The notes beneath the pieces were generated by a model that worked only from the letters and a program-made list of their open reading frames with translations, was not told the DNA's origin and searched no databases. 64,000 nucleotides of DNA from contig JAUJNF010000001.1 of NCBI GenBank assembly GCA_030446485.1, positions 297,097 through 361,096 on the forward strand. Reading direction: 5' to 3'. Both the position numbers and the translations under genes were made by a program. This document shows positions 34,537 through 43,398 of the stretch, one piece after another; within the stretch, counting starts at the first letter, position 1, and the number at the start of each line of letters is the position of its first letter. This DNA is from Thermoleophilaceae bacterium (GTDB taxonomy: Bacteria; Actinomycetota; Thermoleophilia; Solirubrobacterales; Thermoleophilaceae).

Positions 34537-36515
34537 TTACGGAACGGGCGTCGCTTCGACCGGCGCAGCAGCGGCCGCATCCGCGGCCGGCGCGGACTCG
34601 ACCACGGGGGCAACGGCCTCGGTCGGCGCCGTCTCGGTCGGGGCCGGCGCCACCGGTGCCTCGGCCACCGGCGCCTCGGCCGGCGCGGGCTCCTCCACCA
34701 CCGCGGCCGCCTCGACCGGTCCTGCCTCCGCCGGCGGTGCTTCTACCGGTGCCGCCTCGGGTGCTGGCGCTGCTGCAGCGGGGACCGGCGAGGCCTCCGT
34801 CGCCGGAGCGTCGGTGGGAGCCGCCGTCTCGACCGGAGCCGCCTCGGCGCCTCGGCGGGTGCCACCGGGGCCGGCTCCGCTGCGGCCGGAACGGGCTCGG
34901 CGGCCGGCGCCACCGCGGCCGGGGCGGGTGCGGCGGACTCGGCGGGAGCGGGAGCCGCCGCCACCGGCGCGACCGGGGCCGGAGCCGGGGTCGCCGAAGC
35001 CGGGGCGTAGGTGGGCTCGGCCGCGTAGGTGGGCTCGGCCGCGTAGGTGGGCTCGGCCGCGGGCTGAGAGGCAGGCGCGGGCTCGGCAGCGGGCTGCGCC
35101 GCAGGCGCGGGCTGAGCGGCCGGCGCGGGCTCCGCGCGGTGCTGCCTCGTCCGCTCGCCGGTACGGCCCTCGTAGCTTGCGCGCTTGGCCGAGCGGCTCG
35201 AGTAGCGCTCGACCAGGGCACGTCGCGCGCTTCCGGCGCTTCGGCCGCGGGCACGGGTGCGCTGGCCCGGAGCCGAGCGGTCGCCCCTCAGGTACGGCCG
35301 GGGGTCCTGGGCCTGACCGTTGACGCGCGTCTCGAAGTGGAGGTGCGGGCCGGTCGAGTTGCCGGTGCTCCCCACGTAGCCAATGAGCTGGCCGATGCCG
35401 ACGAACGCGCCGACCTTGGTCGCGTACCCCGACAGGTGGGCGTAGCAGGTGGTGAACGCGGTGGTGTGCTTCACGCAAACGAGGTTGCCGTAGCCGCCGG
35501 TGTAGCCCAGTGAGCTGACCACGCCGCACGCGGCCGCCACCACACGGGTCCCCGTGGGCGCCGCGATGTCGATGCCGTCGTGGTTACGACCCCCGCGCGG
35601 ACCAAACGGGGAGGTGAGGGTTCCCTTCACCGGATAGCGGATCCGGCTAGAGCCGCAGACGTTGATGCGAACGGGCTGAGTGCGCCCCTCGGCTCCGCGA
35701 CCGCGGTCGGGCGCGGGCGACTGAGCGGGCTTCTCCTCCGCCGGCGGCGCCTGCCGCGGCTCGGAATCGGCACGGGGCTCGGAGGGCCTGGCCTCCTCGT
35801 CGGCTGGGGCCGGCCTGTCGGCCTCGGCACGGGCCCGGGGCCCTTCGTCGGCGACGGTGCGGGTCTCCGGCACCGAGCGCAAGGGCGATGCGGGGCGCTG
35901 CGGGGCGCTGCCGTTGCCTCCGGCCTGCGGCGCGTGCGTATGGGCGGCCGGCGGGGCGGCAATCGCCGCGGCCGGGACGGTCTGGCCCTGGGTCTGGATC
36001 GCCGGCGCGGTTACGGACTGCCCGGCCTGCGAGCCGTAGGAGACCGTGACGCCCTGGTAGTCGAGGAGCGCGGCGAGCGTCTCGCCGTCGACGACGCCCG
36101 TGGCGGGGATGCCGTTGGCCATCTGGAAGGCAATCACCGCGGCGCGTGTCTGGGGACCGAAGATGCCGTCGGCCGGAATGGCGAGGGCGCGCTGCAGGGC
36201 CACCACCGTGGGGCCGGTCTCCCCGTAGGCAATGCGGAGCTGTCCGCCGCGGCTTACGTCCCGCAGTCCCTCGGTGTCTCCCGACGGGCCGCGCGCCGAC
36301 TTCCCGGCGGCGAAGTTCGGCAGCGCCGGCGCGGCCAGCACGGCGGCGCTGATGGCCACCGACGCACGCTTCTTGCGGCCGAGCGAGCGGCGGCCGATGT
36401 CGGCGTGGTCCCTGCGATACCGCGAGCGCTCGAGCGACCGGGTCCACACCTCGTGCGACGCCAGATCCCGCTCGTGGACCTCATCCTGCGAAAGCCGGGC
36501 ATCGTTTGGGGACAA
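34537..36515 (-). CDS. M23 peptidase with peptidoglycan-binding domain and Ala/Pro/Glu tail (frameshift in tail)
   Basis: TTG start at 36515 with AAGGAG seven bases upstream. A hydrophobic segment (VAISAAVLAAPALPNFAAG) is followed by a PG_binding_1 domain (VVALQRALAIPADGIFG, RAAVIAFQMANGIP) and a disordered linker. The M23 LytM domain has zinc ligands in GRNHDGIDIAA, CYAHL and GPHLHFE, so the endopeptidase is intact. The tail is a long Ala/Pro/Glu repeat with PTYAAE repeats. It shifts frame near 34841-34856: the catalytic frame stops at 34743, while the low-complexity tail continues in another frame to 34537 (about 659 residues in all). A ydaO riboswitch precedes it. Confidence 0.88.
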
Positions 36516-36530
36516 CGGGTCGCTCCTTGT

Positions 36531-36676
36531 CTTTCGAGGCCTACGGGGTCAGCTGACGGGCTCGCGCGGAAAGAGTCGCGCTACGCCGCGCTGTGGCGGC
36601 GATTCGCCCCTGCGGCCAGGCCGCTTCGGGTCCCCCGTTCCCGCTGCCACTGAGGGCGACGGGACTCGGCACGGTT
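36531..36676 (-). ncRNA. Cyclic di-AMP riboswitch (ydaO/yuaA)
   Basis: On the minus strand the leader of the M23 gene carries the ydaO signature blocks in order: GTGCCGAGTCCC, GGGAACGGGGGACCC, GGGGCGAATCGCC, a variable P-stem arm, then GAGCCCGTCAGCTGACCCC and GTAGGC. These match the conserved ligand-binding core of c-di-AMP riboswitches. In actinobacteria such switches sit before cell-wall hydrolase genes, and here the next gene is an M23 endopeptidase 15 bases downstream. c-di-AMP binding would lower expression. Secondary structure was compared by eye. Confidence 0.9.
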
Positions 36677-36813
36677 ATGCAATCGCGGGCCAACATACCG
36701 CATCAAGGGGCCGGACACGCGTAAACACGGCGGTCGGCCGCCTGTGGCGATCGTCCATCCCCACTACTTCGCATTCCCGCCGCGGTCTCCTCCGTGGCCC
36801 GGCGGAGAGCCCG

Positions 36814-38208
36814 CTACACCTCGCCGAGAGAGCCCAACTGGCCCTCGGTGGGCTCCGCTCAGCAGAACCACGGCTCGGTCAGCCGTGGCCTCCCCTCCGT
36901 CGATCCTGCCGGTATCGCGAGTGGCCGGCCGGCCCGCTCCGCGGCCGCGAGCGCGGCGGTGCGGATCTTCAGGTAGGTGGTCGACACCGGCTCGCCGGCG
37001 GCGGCACCGGCCTCGGCCAGTGCGGCGATCCGGCGCTGCAGCGCGTCGACGCGGGGGTCGGGAGAACGCCAGGTGTAGGTGAGCAGCTCGGCGTCGTACG
37101 CGCCGAGGCCGGGTAGCGAGCCGGCCGGCTCGAGCAGGAGCGAGCCCTCCGGCACCAGCAGGCGGATCGCGTACTGCACGGCGTCGACGCTGCCGATCAG
37201 GCGGTTCTCGGCCACGAAGTCGAGCAGCTCGACCACGTCGTCGAGGGTCGTCCAGGGCGTGAAGGGCAGGAACGAGGGGCGGACCTCGATGCCGTGGCCG
37301 CGGAGCAGCTCGAGCGCCTCGACGGCCTCGCGCGTGACGTGCCCCTTGTCGAGGCGCTCCAGGATGTCGTCGTTGACCGACTCGAACGCGGAGACCACGA
37401 ACAGGCAGCCGCACGCGGCGAGCTCCGGCCACAGCTGCCGGTTCTCGAGGATGTGCTCGACCTTGGCGGTGCAGTCGAAGGTCAGCCGCGGAAAGCGCTC
37501 ATGCATCGCTCGCACCACCCGCAGGGAGTGCCGGCGGCCGTTCAGGAAGTCCGGATCGCCGAAGGTGATGTGACGCGCCCCCATGGCCACGAGCTGGGCG
37601 ATGTCGGCGAGCAGCACGTCCTCCTCCACGATGCGGATCCGCCCGTCGTAGACCACGGGGACAGGGCAGTGGCGACAGCGGTGCACGCAGCCGTGGCTCG
37701 CCTCGACGTAGCCCACGGGGCGCTCCTCGCCGGCCACGGCGAGATGGGCGTAGCGCTCGAGGGGTGGCAGCAGCTCGCGCGCGGGCACGACGAAGGCGTG
37801 GCGTCCGAGCTGCACCGGCGCCCGAACGCCTGTGGAGGGAACGCCCGCCGGCTCGTCCGCCCATCCCACCAGGCCGGGCTCGTACTCGCCGGCGATCACG
37901 CGGTCGGCCACGGCGCCCACCACCGTGTCGCTCTTCATCGCCGCGTACAGCCCGTACAGGCACACCGGCAGCTCCGGGCGGCGGCGGCGCAGCGGACGGG
38001 CGGCGCGCACCGCCAGGCGCATGGCCGTGTGCATCGGCACCGAGAAGGCGACGGCCTCGGCCCACCGCTCCAGGGCGTAGTCCCAGGGATCGACCGAGAG
38101 GTCCAGGCAGCGGGCCTCGTGGCCCGCGGCGCGCAGCGCGGCGGCCGGCGAGGCCACGTGCAGGGGCTGGTGGCCGAGCTCGTAGGTGGACACGAGCAGC
38201 ACGCGCAT
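36814..38208 (-). CDS. CUAEP-tail radical SAM selenoprotein (TGA 36861-36859 as Sec)
   Basis: 449 residues to a TGA, then in frame Ala-Glu-Pro and 11 more residues to TAG at 36814-36816 (464 in all, with U at 450). The sequence at the stop is PWFC-TGA-AEP, the CUAEP tail known from a radical SAM family occurring as CUAEP or CCAEP forms. Residues 1-120 resemble a cobalamin-binding fold (VLLVSTYELGHQPLH). SHGCVHRCRHCP carries the 4Fe-4S Cys triplet (C-x3-C-x2-C). A hairpin with 5'-GAGGGCC/GGCUCUC pairing and loop AGUUG begins 12 nt after the TGA, fitting bacterial SECIS placement. It follows an ATP-grasp gene by 11 bases. Reaction unknown. Confidence 0.88.
36820..36846 (-). promoter_or_regulatory. 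Candidate bacterial SECIS element
   Basis: On the minus-strand RNA, downstream of the UGA at 36861-36859, GAGGGCC pairs with GGCUCUC (one G-U), closing a five-base loop AGUUG; two more G-C pairs follow a small bulge. About 19 bases separate UGA from the loop and the loop's second base is G, both within the usual rules for SelB-dependent hairpins. Folding done by eye. Confidence 0.6.
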
Positions 38209-38219
38209 ACGGGTTGAAC

Positions 38220-39440
38220 CTACTCCTCGATATCGATCTCCAGCGCCGCGTGGGCGCGACGCAGTGAGTGCTCCACGTGCTCGGCCAGCGAGCCGCGCGC
38301 GAAGATGAAGCCCAGGTAGCGGTCTCCCTCGGGCAGGGCCACGACCGGCCGGCCCGGCGCGACCGTGAGCTCGAGGCCGACCACGCCCTCGACCGCCCGC
38401 GCGGCTCCCTGACCGCCGACCTCGCGCAGCGTCCCGGAGCGTGGGATGGGGACCATCATCACCCCCGAGGCCGCCGGCTCGCGCGCCAGCCCGTCGAGCG
38501 GGCGGCCGAGCGCGTGGCGCAGCACCAGCTCCTCGAGGCTCACCCCCGCGCCGAAGCGCAGCGCGCGTCCGCACAGCCCGCCGATCGAGCGCGCGGCCAG
38601 CTCGAGCATCCACGGCCCGCCGTCGCCGAGGCGAAGCTCGGCGTGCACCGCCCCCTCGCGCAGCCCGAGCGCTTGGGCGGCACGAGCGGCGAGCGCGGCG
38701 ACCTCCTGCTGCCGCTCTTCGGGGAGCCGTGAGGGGGTCACGTAGATCGTTTCCTCGAAGTAGGGGCCCTCGAGGGGATCGGGCTTGTCGAACAGCGCGA
38801 GCGGCTGCAGCTCGCCTCCGCGGAGCATGCCCTCGAGCGCCACCTCCGGCCCCGGCACGTAACGCTCCACGAGCAGCGGCCCGGCGGCGTCCTCGCCCGC
38901 CTGGCCGAGGATGGACCGCACGCGCGCCGCTGCCGCCACCGCCGCCTCCGGGTCGTCGGCGCGGATCACCCCGCGGCTGCCCGACAGGCCGACGGGCTTG
39001 ACCACCACCGGAAGCCCGACAGCGCGCGCGATCTCTGCGATGTCGGCCTCGGGTCCGGCCACGCGGTAGATGGGCTCCGCGACGCTCGACCGCTGGAGCG
39101 CCTCGCGCATCAGCAGCTTGTCCCGCGCCGCGCGCGCCGCCGCCGGCGGGTTGTGCACGAGCCCAAGCCGCTCGGAGGCGAGTGCGGCGGCCACCACGCC
39201 GCCGTCGTCCACGGCCACCACGGCATCGAGCGGCGTGCGCGCCGCCAGCCGCGCGATCGCCTCGGCGGCCGCGGCCGGCCGGTGCAGGGGCACGGTGAGC
39301 GCGTTGTCGCCGAGAGCGGCGGACATGGCCTGGCGGCGGTCGGAGGCCACCGTCACCTCCACCCCGAGCGCGCGCGCCGCCCCCATGAAGTCCGGCGCGC
39401 GGTAGGTGGCCGAGGGCACCAACAGGAGCACGCGCGCCAC
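38220..39440 (-). CDS. ATP-grasp domain protein
   Basis: 406 residues. An N-terminal Rossmann-like lobe (VLLLVPSATYRAPDFMGAA) leads to an ATP-grasp core: RDKLLMREAL, LPVVVKPVGLSGSRGVIRAD (ATP-loop Lys), LLVERYVPGPEVALEGML and MLELAARSIGGL (metal-binding Glu/Asn region). The fold ligates a carboxylate to an amine or thiol using ATP. It stops 11 bases before the CUAEP-tail radical SAM gene, so the two are probably one pathway. The product is unknown. Confidence 0.87.
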   Translation of the reverse strand: MARVLLLVPSATYRAPDFMGAARALGVEVTVASDRRQAMSAALGDNALTVPLHRPAAAAEAIARLAARTPLDAVVAVDDGGVVAAALASERLGLVHNPPAAARAARDKLLMREALQRSSVAEPIYRVAGPEADIAEIARAVGLPVVVKPVGLSGSRGVIRADDPEAAVAAAARVRSILGQAGEDAAGPLLVERYVPGPEVALEGMLRGGELQPLALFDKPDPLEGPYFEETIYVTPSRLPEERQQEVAALAARAAQALGLREGAVHAELRLGDGGPWMLELAARSIGGLCGRALRFGAGVSLEELVLRHALGRPLDGLAREPAASGVMMVPIPRSGTLREVGGQGAARAVEGVVGLELTVAPGRPVVALPEGDRYLGFIFARGSLAEHVEHSLRRAHAALEIDIEE

Positions 39441-39463
39441 CGGCGTATCGTAGGTCCCGCACT

Positions 39464-40105
39464 GTGAGCGCCTCTGACTCCACCCTCCGTGACGAGCCGC
39501 CTCTGGCGATCACCCAGACCGCCTACGAGAAGGTGCTCGGCTTCCGGGCCGCCACCGAGCCGCCGGGCCAGGCGATGTGGGTGGAGATCACGGGCATCGG
39601 AGCCGGCGAGTGGACCTACAACATGTACCTGCGTCCGCTCGGGGAGGCGGCGCCCGAGGACGCCGTCCAGGCGCATGAGGACCTGGCCATCGTGGTGCCG
39701 GCGGCGAGTGTCGAGCGAGTGAGGGGCGCCACCGTGGACTGGTCGGAGAACCTGATGGCCGGCGGCCTCAAGCTGATCAACCCCAACACGCCGAGCCCGC
39801 CAATGGCCGAGGGCGCGGGTGACCTCAGCGGAGACGTGGCTCAGCGCGCGATACAGGTGCTCGAGGAGCAGGTGAACCCGGCGATCGCCGCGCACGGCGG
39901 GCAGGCCGAGCTGGTGGCCCTCGAGGAGGGGATCGCCTACCTACGGCTGGGCGGCGGCTGCCAGGGCTGCGGCATGGCCACGGTCACGCTGAGCCAGGGC
40001 ATAGAGGTGGCGCTGAAGGACGCGATCCCCGAGATCGTCGACGTGGTGGACGTGACCGACCACGCGAGCGGCTCGAATCCCTACTTCGAGGCCGCGAAGA
40101 AGTAG
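39464..40105 (+). CDS. NfuA-like Fe-S carrier (IscA-like plus NifU domains)
   Basis: 213 residues from GTG. The N-terminal 100 residues resemble a degenerate A-type carrier fold (LGFRAATEPPGQAMWVEI, MAGGLKLINPNTPS). The C-terminal NifU domain carries YLRLGGGCQGCGMATVTLSQ with the C-x2-C pair that holds a bridging Fe-S cluster. It delivers clusters to apo-proteins; the radical SAM enzyme divergent from it needs 4Fe-4S. Only 23 bases separate it from the ATP-grasp start on the other strand. Confidence 0.88.
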   Translation: MSASDSTLRDEPPLAITQTAYEKVLGFRAATEPPGQAMWVEITGIGAGEWTYNMYLRPLGEAAPEDAVQAHEDLAIVVPAASVERVRGATVDWSENLMAGGLKLINPNTPSPPMAEGAGDLSGDVAQRAIQVLEEQVNPAIAAHGGQAELVALEEGIAYLRLGGGCQGCGMATVTLSQGIEVALKDAIPEIVDVVDVTDHASGSNPYFEAAKK

Positions 40106-40107
40106 GC

Positions 40108-40434
40108 CTACCGCAGCCGCTGCGCCGACGCCAGTGAGATCCGGCGCCCCAGCTCGGCGATCTCGGTGTCCGACAGCCCGTGCGTGGGCAGCCCGGACTC
40201 CTCGAGCTCCGTGCGCACGGCGGCCACCGCCTCGACGAAGTCGAGCTCGGCGGCGAGCTTGGCCACGCTCGACTTGACCGGCGGGTCGTCCAGGGCACTG
40301 GAGCCGTCGGAGAGGGGCTGAAGCAGCCAGTTGCGCAACGCGTGCGCCTCGGCGATCGACAGCTCGAGCACCACGAGCTGCCCCTCTTGCTCGGGGGCGA
40401 CCGTCGCCTGGTCCCCGTAGCCGTTCTCCGCCAT
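40108..40434 (-). CDS. Hypothetical protein (108 aa)
   Basis: ATG 40434 is preceded by GGAGG, so this start was taken over the longer open frame (to 40530). The product MAENGYGDQATVAPEQEGQL is followed by LVVLELSIAEAHALRNWLLQ and ELDFVEAVAAVRTELEES, an all-helical, acidic protein. No family recognised by me. It converges on the NifU-like gene with two bases between stops and is divergent from MsrB. Confidence 0.7.
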   Translation of the reverse strand: MAENGYGDQATVAPEQEGQLVVLELSIAEAHALRNWLLQPLSDGSSALDDPPVKSSVAKLAAELDFVEAVAAVRTELEESGLPTHGLSDTEIAELGRRISLASAQRLR

Positions 40435-40584
40435 GCTCTCCTCCGTCTCCGCTTGCAGTAGGGGGCCTATCGGCAACGAAGGGCCGGAAGTAGAGCCCTT
40501 TCGACGAAGACGACGCGCGAGCAGCGGCATCCGTTCGCGCCTCGTAAGGGCCCGGGGCTACCCTCGAGCGAGGAGGTGTCACAC

Positions 40585-41004
40585 ATGTCTACGAAGATCG
40601 AGAAGACCGACGAGCAGTGGCGGCAGGAGCTCACCCCGGAGCAGTACGAGGTGATGCGCCGCAAGGGCACGGAGCGGCCCTTCACGGGTGAGTACAACGA
40701 CGAGAAGCGCCAGGGCGTGTACCGCTGCGCGGGCTGCGGGACCGAGCTCTTCCGCTCCGATGCCAAGTTCGACTCGGGCACCGGCTGGCCGAGCTTCTAC
40801 GAGCCCGCCGACCCGGAGAACGTGGCCGAGGAGACCGACCGCAGTCTGTTCATGAAGCGCACCGAGGTGCTGTGCAAAACCTGCGACGCGCACCTGGGCC
40901 ACGTCTTCAACGACGGGCCCAACCCCACGGGCCAGCGCTACTGCATCAACTCGGTGTCGCTGGCGCTCGACCCCGAGAGCCCCGAGCCCGCCAAGGACGA
41001 GTAG
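40585..41004 (+). CDS. msrB: Peptide-methionine (R)-S-oxide reductase
   Basis: 139 residues from ATG 40585, with AGGAGG eight bases upstream (GTG 40576 also in frame). Zinc ligands [11 protein letters not shown] and [13 protein letters not shown], the substrate loop [11 protein letters not shown] and the catalytic [11 protein letters not shown] are all present. It reduces methionine R-sulfoxide in proteins with thioredoxin. Typical length. Stops six bases from the convergent phosphatase. Confidence 0.97.
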   Translation: MSTKIEKTDEQWRQELTPEQYEVMRRKGTERPFTGEYNDEKRQGVYRCAGCGTELFRSDAKFDSGTGWPSFYEPADPENVAEETDRSLFMKRTEVLCKTCDAHLGHVFNDGPNPTGQRYCINSVSLALDPESPEPAKDE

Positions 41005-41010
41005 GAGCGA

Positions 41011-41643
41011 TCAGCCGGTGGGCGCGCTCTGGCCGCGCCCACCGGACTCGTTCCAGGTCCGGATCACCCGCGTCTCGCGCTCCCAGCCGAGCACGCTGAG
41101 GGTGGCGGTGTCGAGGGCGAGCAGCCGGCCGGCCACTGCGTCGAGGCCGACCCAGCGGGCGGCGAGCACGCGCAGCACGTGTCCGTGGGCCACGAGCGCC
41201 GCCTCTCCGTCCACATCCGCGAGCGCGGCGAGCACCCGGTCGGTCCTCGTTCCCACATCCATGGCGCTCTCGCCGCCGGGGATGGCGCCACTCCAGACGG
41301 TCCACCCGGACGCCCCCTCCCGGATGTCGGCCGTGGTGCGGCCCTCGTACTCCCCGTAGTCCCACTCGATCAGGTCGTCGGTGGTCTCGGCAGGCCCCTT
41401 GAGCCCGGCCAGGCGGCACGTCTCCGCAGCCCGCCCCAGTGGAGAGACGAGCACCTTGGAGAACGGCCGCCCCGCGAGCCGCTCCCCCAGCGCGCGCGCC
41501 TCGTCCCGCCCCGCCTCGGTGAGCGGCACATCGGTCAAGCCGGTATGCCGCTTGGTGCGGCTCCACTCGGTCTCCCCATGGCGGACGAGGACGATGTGGT
41601 GAGGGCGGTGGACGGAGGACGGAGGACGGTGGACGGTGGACAC
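41011..41643 (-). CDS. Histidine phosphatase family protein
   Basis: 210 residues. LVRHGETEWSRTKRHTGLTD holds the phosphorylated His (RHG), with the SPLGRAAETC helix, IEWDYGEYEGR and AALVAHGHVLRVLA supplying the second His. It acts on phosphoesters; 2,3-bisphosphoglycerate-dependent mutase-like broad phosphatase. The only start codon in frame before RHG is GTG 41643, so about 15 N-terminal residues (STVHRPPSSVHRP) are encoded by a heptamer repeat array. Changes in repeat number would shift the frame. Confidence 0.88.
   Translation of the reverse strand: MSTVHRPPSSVHRPHHIVLVRHGETEWSRTKRHTGLTDVPLTEAGRDEARALGERLAGRPFSKVLVSPLGRAAETCRLAGLKGPAETTDDLIEWDYGEYEGRTTADIREGASGWTVWSGAIPGGESAMDVGTRTDRVLAALADVDGEAALVAHGHVLRVLAARWVGLDAVAGRLLALDTATLSVLGWERETRVIRTWNESGGRGQSAPTG
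41607..41641. repeat. Heptamer tandem array, five units of GGTGGAC/GGAGGAC
   Basis: Five exact 7-bp units: GGTGGAC, GGAGGAC, GGAGGAC, GGTGGAC, GGTGGAC. The array overlaps the 5' end of the histidine phosphatase gene. Its inverted counterpart lies at 41730-41757. Confidence 0.9.
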
Positions 41644-41673
41644 GCGCCGGCTTATACCGCCTTCGCGCCCTCG

Positions 41674-41694
41674 ACTGTCAACTGTGAACTGTCA
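41674..41694. repeat. Heptamer tandem array, CTGTCAA/CTGTGAA x3
   Basis: Three 7-bp units CTGTCAA, CTGTGAA, CTGTCAA lie between the inverted GGWGGAC arrays. These AT-richer bases are unlike the surrounding 70% GC sequence. Confidence 0.85.
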
Positions 41695-41729
41695 AAGGCC
41701 CGCGTTCCACGCGACGCACCCTTGCCCCT

Positions 41730-41757
41730 GTCCACCGTCCTCCGTCCACCGTCCACT
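41730..41757. repeat. Inverted heptamer array, GTCCACC/GTCCTCC x4
   Basis: Four units GTCCACC, GTCCTCC, GTCCACC, GTCCACT, the reverse complement of the array at 41607-41641. The two could form a long hairpin around the CTGTSAA repeats. It sits 25 bases upstream of the Rrf2 gene. Confidence 0.9.
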
Positions 41758-41782
41758 TTCTCCATCGGCATACTGTGCTCGC

Positions 41783-42271
41783 ATGAAGCTCTCAGCGAAG
41801 GTCGACTATGCGGTTCGCGCCGCCCTGGAGCTGGCCGCGGCCGGCGACCATTCCGTCAAGGGCGAGCAGATCGCCCGCTCGCAGGACATTCCCCCCCGCT
41901 TCCTCGAGAACATCCTCGGCGATCTCCGCCAGGCCGGTCTCGTGCACAGCCAGCGTGGTACCGACGGGGGCTACCGGCTGGCGCGACCCGCCGATGAGAT
42001 CACCGTTGCCGACGTGATGCGCATCGAGGCCGGCAACCTGGCGGACATCCACGGCGAGCGGCCCGAGGAGGTGCGCTACCACGGCGCCGCCGAGCGGCTG
42101 CGCGACGTGTGGGTGGCCGCCCGCACCAACTACAGGGCCATGCTCGAGAAGGTCACGCTCGCGGACATCGTGTCGGGGGAGTTGCCGCCCGAGGTCGTCG
42201 CGGTCACCAGCCAGCCGGACTCGTGGCGCTCGCACTGGCCGCCCGCCGCGGCCCAGGCCGCGGAGGCCTGA
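41783..42271 (+). CDS. Rrf2 family transcriptional regulator
   Basis: 162 residues from ATG 41783. MKLSAKVDYAVRAALELAAA and QDIPPRFLENILGDLRQAGL form the winged helix, then the wing GTDGGYRLARP. It lacks the three Cys of IscR, so no Fe-S cluster is expected; it is more like CymR, which controls sulfur genes. The sulfate transporter operon starts 107 bases downstream in the same direction, making it the probable local regulator. Confidence 0.9.
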   Translation: MKLSAKVDYAVRAALELAAAGDHSVKGEQIARSQDIPPRFLENILGDLRQAGLVHSQRGTDGGYRLARPADEITVADVMRIEAGNLADIHGERPEEVRYHGAAERLRDVWVAARTNYRAMLEKVTLADIVSGELPPEVVAVTSQPDSWRSHWPPAAAQAAEA

Positions 42272-42329
42272 GCGAGGCCACGCCGCCGGGCCGGGCCGCT
42301 CGGACGGTCCGTGACAGCCGTGTGCTAGC

Positions 42330-42365
42330 TTGCTCACCTTCTTGACCAACTTAATTGGGAAGGGA
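42330..42365 (+). promoter_or_regulatory. Candidate promoter/operator of the sulfate operon
   Basis: An AT-rich island in GC-rich DNA: TTGCTCACCTTCTTG then ACCAACTTAATTGGGAAG. It contains the inverted pair CCAA-N5-TTGG, a plausible Rrf2/CymR-type operator. Location upstream of the substrate-binding gene supports regulation; the motif itself is weak. Confidence 0.4.
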
Positions 42366-42378
42366 GAAGAGACCGCAC

Positions 42379-43398
42379 ATGGCCGCATCGTTCTTCCGCC
42401 GCGGCCGCGCCGCGGCGGCCGTGCTGGCCCTGGCCGCCTTCACGGCATCGTGCGGCGGAGTCTCCGAGGGAAGCGCCGGCGGCGGCGAGAAGCTCACGCT
42501 CGTCGCGTACTCCACCCCACAGGAGGCCTACGAGGAGATCATCCCCGCCTTCGCCAAGACCCCGGAGGGCGGCGGCGCCTCCTTCGACCAGTCCTACGGC
42601 AGCTCGGGCGAGCAGGCCCGTGCCATCGAGGCCGGCCTGCCGGCCGACGTGGCGGCGCTGTCGCTCGAGCCCGACATCACCAAGCTCGTGGAGGCCGGCG
42701 TCGTCGACGAGAACTGGAACAAGGTTGCGAAGAAGGGCTTCGTGACCCACTCGGTGGTGGTCTTCGCGGTTCGCAAGGGCAACCCCAAGGGGATCAAGAC
42801 GTGGGACGACCTCGTGAAGGACGACGTCGAGGTGATCACCCCCAACCCGTTCACCTCGGGCGGCGCGCGCTGGAACGTGATGGCCGCCTACGGCGCCCAG
42901 CTCGCACAGGGCAGGTCGGAGGACGAGGGGGTCGAGTTCCTCCGTCGGCTGTTCGCCAACGTGCCGGTCCAGGACAAGAGCGCGCGTGAGTCCCTGCAGA
43001 CCTTCGTCGGCGGCAAGGGCGACGTGCTGATCGCCTACGAGAACGAGGCCATCACCGCTCAGCAGAAGGGCGAGGAGCTCGACTACGTGATCCCGCCGGA
43101 GTCCATCCTGATCGAGAACCCCGTGGCCGTCGTCAATACCAGCAAGCAACCCGACAAGGCGCGTGCCTTCATCGACTACCTGCGCACGCCGGAGGCCCAG
43201 AGGGTCTTCGTCGAGAAGGGCTATCGGCCCGTAGAGGAGTCGCTCGCCGACCCGAAGAAGTTCCCGGATCCGGAGAACGAGCTGTTCACCATCGCCGACG
43301 TCGGCGGCTGGCCCGAGGTCCAGGACAAGTTCTTCGATGCCGAGAAGGGCATCCAGGCCGACATCAACCGTGAGCTCGGTGAGCCCACTGAGAAGTAG
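42379..43398 (+). CDS. Sulfate ABC transporter substrate-binding protein
   Basis: 339 residues from ATG 42379; TTG 42355 would add eight residues. Lipoprotein signal with lipobox FTASC. LVAYSTPQEAYEEIIPAF, SYGSSGEQARAIEAGLPADV, NPKGIKTWDDLVKDDVEVI and the anion-binding PNPFTSGGARWNVMAAYG match Sbp/CysP proteins, which bind sulfate or thiosulfate. It heads an operon with two permeases and an ATPase. Controlled probably by the Rrf2 protein upstream. Confidence 0.93.
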   Translation: MAASFFRRGRAAAAVLALAAFTASCGGVSEGSAGGGEKLTLVAYSTPQEAYEEIIPAFAKTPEGGGASFDQSYGSSGEQARAIEAGLPADVAALSLEPDITKLVEAGVVDENWNKVAKKGFVTHSVVVFAVRKGNPKGIKTWDDLVKDDVEVITPNPFTSGGARWNVMAAYGAQLAQGRSEDEGVEFLRRLFANVPVQDKSARESLQTFVGGKGDVLIAYENEAITAQQKGEELDYVIPPESILIENPVAVVNTSKQPDKARAFIDYLRTPEAQRVFVEKGYRPVEESLADPKKFPDPENELFTIADVGGWPEVQDKFFDAEKGIQADINRELGEPTEK

